Shown here: piece after piece, positions 6,369 to 8,231 of the stretch
How the letters are laid out: each line of letters starts with the position of its first letter
Numbering within the stretch: position 1 is the first letter of the stretch
DNA from: Acholeplasmatales bacterium
GTDB lineage: Bacteria; Bacillota_I; Bacilli_A; Acholeplasmatales; Anaeroplasmataceae
NCBI GenBank assembly: GCA_016288675.1
Contig: JAEELC010000074.1
Location: 1 to 8,231 of the forward strand
DNA: 8,231 bases
Reading direction: 5' to 3'
Translations under genes and position numbers: made by a program
Notes under the pieces: generated by a model
Databases searched by the model: none
Seen by the model: only the letters and a program-made list of their open reading frames with translations
Told to the model about the DNA's origin: nothing

Positions 6369-6914
6369 TTAGTAATTTTCAGCATTCACTTCAAAATAGC
6401 TTTGTGGATGTAAACAAACTGGACAAACAGCAGGAGCTGTCTTTCCAATTACTAGATGTCCACAATTTCTACATTTCCACATTTTTTCTTCAGCCTTAGC
6501 AAATACATTTTGCATATTAATATTATCAAGTAAGGCTAAATATCTTTTTTCATGATGTGCTTCAATTTGACCTACTGCACGGAATTTAAATGCTAATTCA
6601 GCAAAGCCTTCTTTTTCAGCTGTTTCAGCAAATTCTTTATACATATCTGTATATTCATAATTTTCACCTTGAGCAGCAGCTTTAAGATTTTCAGCAGTAG
6701 TGCCAGCACCACCTAAATAATTAAACCACATCTTTGCATGTTCTTTTTCATTATCTGCAGTTTCAGTAAAAATTGCAGCAATTTGTTCATAGCCTTCCTT
6801 CTTTGCTACGCTAGCAAAGTAAGTATACTTGTTGCGAGCTTGAGATTCACCAGCAAAAGCTGTTTGCAAATTCTTTTCAGTTTGTGTACCTTTTAATTTA
6901 TTAATATCGATCAT
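6369..6914 (-). CDS. rbr: Rubrerythrin (diiron peroxidase with rubredoxin-like domain)
   Basis: Cytoplasmic peroxidase of anaerobes that reduces hydrogen peroxide to water using electrons delivered through its own rubredoxin-like iron site. In 181 residues the four-helix diiron domain comes first. Its ligands line up with those of the Desulfovibrio vulgaris enzyme: Glu23 (AGESQAR), Glu56 and His59 (NEKEHA), Glu97 and Glu100 ([10 protein letters not shown]), Glu118 and His121 (IEAHHEKR). The C-terminal domain has two CxxC pairs, Cys148/Cys151 (CRNCG) and Cys164/Cys167 (CPVC). Both halves are complete and in the classical order, and the length is slightly below the usual 190 or so. AGGAGGT at 6921-6927 sets the start. 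The gene follows fprA after 59 bases with no terminator between them, and also has its own promoter overlapped by a PerR-box-like sequence, so induction by peroxide is likely. Confidence 0.96.
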   Translation of the reverse strand: MIDINKLKGTQTEKNLQTAFAGESQARNKYTYFASVAKKEGYEQIAAIFTETADNEKEHAKMWFNYLGGAGTTAENLKAAAQGENYEYTDMYKEFAETAEKEGFAELAFKFRAVGQIEAHHEKRYLALLDNINMQNVFAKAEEKMWKCRNCGHLVIGKTAPAVCPVCLHPQSYFEVNAENY

Positions 6915-6931
6915 AATAATACCTCCTATTT

Positions 6932-6946
6932 CTATAATAATTATAA
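6932..6946 (-). promoter_or_regulatory. PerR-box-like operator of rubrerythrin
   Basis: The minus strand reads TTATAATTATTATAG, which differs from the Bacillus PerR box TTATAATnATTATAA only at the final base. It overlaps the -10 hexamer (6940-6945), a normal place for a repressor site. PerR-controlled rubrerythrins are known in clostridia. The AT-rich context means binding must be tested. Confidence 0.55.
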
Positions 6947-6968
6947 TCTTTTTCTTCTTTTTTGTCTT
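6940..6968 (-). promoter_or_regulatory. Putative rubrerythrin promoter
   Basis: TATAAT (6940-6945) and AAGACA (6963-6968, four of six matches to the -35) are separated by 17 bases on the minus strand, between the fprA stop codon and the rbr ribosome binding site. It is the only promoter in this set without a TGn extension. Confidence 0.55.
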
Positions 6969-6973
6969 TTCTT

Positions 6974-8122
6974 TTACTTTAATTCTTTAGCAAGTCTTTC
7001 TAAATCTAAAATACTATATGTAGCACCTTTTATACTTATAGGTTCTAATAATGTTAAGCCTGATAAACCTTCTAAGCTTTCTTTCATAACTTTAGCAGCT
7101 TGTGGTGCCCAAGAACCATTTTCTATAAATCCAACTGTTCGATTTTGATAATTTCTAGACTTTAAAGCCTCTATAAATTGGCTCATAGATGGAAATACAT
7201 CTTGATTATATGTAATACTAGCTAAAACTAATTTATTATACTTAAAGGCTTTTGATACAGCAGTACTTAATTCAGTTCTATTTAAATCTAATACTACAAC
7301 TCTCTTACTATCTTCTTCTAGTAATTTTTGAAGCTCTTTTGCGACATTCATTGTATTTCCATATACACTTGATACAGCTATTAATACACCGTCTTGATCA
7401 GGTTCATAACTAGCCCAATGTTTATATTTCTCAATATAATATTCTAATCCTGTTAATAAAACTGGGCCATGTAATGGACAAATAAGCTTAAGTTTTAAAT
7501 TTGATACTTTATCTAATGCAGTAAGTACATTCTTACCATATTTACCAACAATACCAAAATAATAACGACGTGCTTCCTTATCCCATTCATCGTCTATATC
7601 TAAAGCGCCAAACTTACCAAATGCGTCTGCAGAAAATAATGCTTCATCAGTTTCGTCATATGTAAACATTACTTCTGGCCAATGAACATTTGGAGCAGTA
7701 ATAAAATGTAAACGGTGATGTCCTAAAACTAAAGTATCCTTATCTTTTACAATTAAACGCGAATGTGCACGATTGTTTGGGAAAAATTGATCAAGCATCT
7801 TAAAAGTCATTGCATTACCTACAAGTAATACAGCAGGATATGCCTTTACAAGTTCTAGAATAGATCCTGAATGGTCAGGCTCCATATGATTAATAATTAA
7901 ATAATCAACTGAGCGTCCTTTAAGCTCAAGTCTAATGTTATTAACCCATTCTTCAGCAAATGCTCTATCTACTGAATCTACTACAGTAGTCTTATCATCC
8001 ATGATAATATAGGAGTTATAACTCATTCCCTTTTCCACTTTAAATTGGCCTTCAAATAAATCAATTTTATGATCATTTACACCAACATATCGAATATCTT
8101 TTGTTATACCGCTTTTATTCAT
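6974..8122 (-). CDS. fprA: A-type flavodiiron protein (FprA/Roo type oxygen reductase)
   Basis: Cytoplasmic enzyme that reduces oxygen to water, and in some members nitric oxide to nitrous oxide, using electrons from rubredoxin or a similar donor. From the ATG at 8122 the protein has 382 residues. The metallo-beta-lactamase-like domain carries the full diiron set: His79, Glu81, Asp83, His84 ([10 protein letters not shown]), His147 (NVHWPE), Asp166 (SADAFG) and His218 (CPLHGP). The flavodoxin domain begins near 243, with the FMN phosphate loop SSVYGNTMN (251-259) and later FIENGSWAP (332-340). There is no extra C-terminal domain, so this is class A. The frame is open 27 codons further up to 8203, but AGGAGGTGAT at 8126-8135 sits just before the ATG at 8122 and the longer version would begin ahead of the promoter. 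It lies upstream of rubrerythrin, together a coherent defence against oxygen and peroxide. No rubredoxin or reductase gene is in view. Confidence 0.95.
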   Translation of the reverse strand: MNKSGITKDIRYVGVNDHKIDLFEGQFKVEKGMSYNSYIIMDDKTTVVDSVDRAFAEEWVNNIRLELKGRSVDYLIINHMEPDHSGSILELVKAYPAVLLVGNAMTFKMLDQFFPNNRAHSRLIVKDKDTLVLGHHRLHFITAPNVHWPEVMFTYDETDEALFSADAFGKFGALDIDDEWDKEARRYYFGIVGKYGKNVLTALDKVSNLKLKLICPLHGPVLLTGLEYYIEKYKHWASYEPDQDGVLIAVSSVYGNTMNVAKELQKLLEEDSKRVVVLDLNRTELSTAVSKAFKYNKLVLASITYNQDVFPSMSQFIEALKSRNYQNRTVGFIENGSWAPQAAKVMKESLEGLSGLTLLEPISIKGATYSILDLERLAKELK

Positions 8123-8125
8123 AAT

Positions 8126-8135
8126 ATCACCTCCT
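8126..8135 (-). promoter_or_regulatory. Ribosome binding site that fixes the fprA start
   Basis: AGGAGGTGAT on the minus strand is a full complement to the anti-Shine-Dalgarno end of 16S rRNA. It ends three bases before the ATG at 8122 (GGAGG is seven bases from it). It settles the start against the upstream in-frame ATG at 8203. Confidence 0.93.
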
Positions 8136-8161
8136 GTAATTCCTATTCTCTTATCATTAAA

Positions 8162-8191
8162 ATTATAACATAATGCGATAAAATATGACAA
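8162..8191 (-). promoter_or_regulatory. fprA promoter, extended -10
   Basis: TATAAT (8162-8167) is preceded by TGT (extended -10 to 8170). TTGTCA (8186-8191, five of six) lies upstream with an 18-base spacer. This is the best-matching promoter in the window and reads into a leader of about 35 bases. Confidence 0.72.
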
Positions 8192-8204
8192 GTGATATGC
8201 CAAT

Positions 8205-8230
8205 AAAAAAAGCTAATCTTTCGATTAGCC
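8205..8230 (-). terminator. Terminator of a gene beyond the right edge
   Basis: A 7-bp stem (GCTAATC at 8212-8218 with GATTAGC at 8223-8229) closes a four-base GAAA loop on the minus strand and is followed by seven T (8211-8205). It implies another minus-strand gene immediately outside the window and separates it from fprA. Confidence 0.85.
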
Positions 8231-8231
8231 C

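Noticed and set aside
8123..8203. 27-residue N-terminal extension of the flavodiiron protein from the ATG at 8203
   Set aside because: It would start upstream of the predicted promoter and has no ribosome binding site, and the 382-residue form aligns with the family from its first residues. The ATG at 8122 has an ideal ribosome binding site.

Overview
The window looks like a piece of chromosome from an anaerobic, AT-rich Gram-positive bacterium (Bacillota; an Erysipelotrichia- or RF39-like gut anaerobe would fit, but I cannot fix the lineage). The clues are strong AGGAGG-type ribosome binding sites, AT-rich promoters with extended -10 elements, short GC-poor terminators, a rubrerythrin and an A-type flavodiiron protein (both typical of anaerobes), and PerR-box-like and cre-like operator sequences. 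Trp is encoded by TGG, so there is no sign of TGA recoding. All eight genes lie on the minus strand, so transcription runs from high to low coordinates.

In transcription order, the right edge (8205-8230) holds the terminator of a gene lying outside the window. Next come fprA-like flavodiiron protein (6974-8122) and rubrerythrin (6369-6914), an oxygen/peroxide defence pair. No terminator separates them, but rubrerythrin also has its own promoter overlapped by a near-consensus PerR box; a terminator closes the unit. An RDD-family membrane protein (5512-6282) then overlaps a small PucR/CdaR-type helix-turn-helix protein (4959-5528), ended by a 20-bp, almost all-AT hairpin that begins inside the stop codon. 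Next is a tldD-tldE (pmbA) metalloprotease operon (4788 down to 2069) with a one-base stop/start overlap. Then a single-gene unit encodes a MalK/MsmK/UgpC-type sugar ABC ATPase (853-1983), with a cre-like site laid over its promoter. The left edge holds the first 243 codons of phosphoglycerate kinase (pgk), which has its own promoter and a second PerR-box-like palindrome next to its ribosome binding site.

The functional themes are sugar uptake energisation and glycolysis (ABC ATPase, Pgk), protection from oxygen (FprA, Rbr), peptide proteolysis (TldD/TldE) and an uncharacterised membrane-protein/regulator pair. I found no mobile element, CRISPR array, tRNA, rRNA or riboswitch. No gene-free gap exceeds about 170 bases. 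The least explained parts are the RDD/HTH pair, the TldD/TldE substrate, and the shared palindrome upstream of both rbr and pgk. I did not find clear evidence for an entirely new system.
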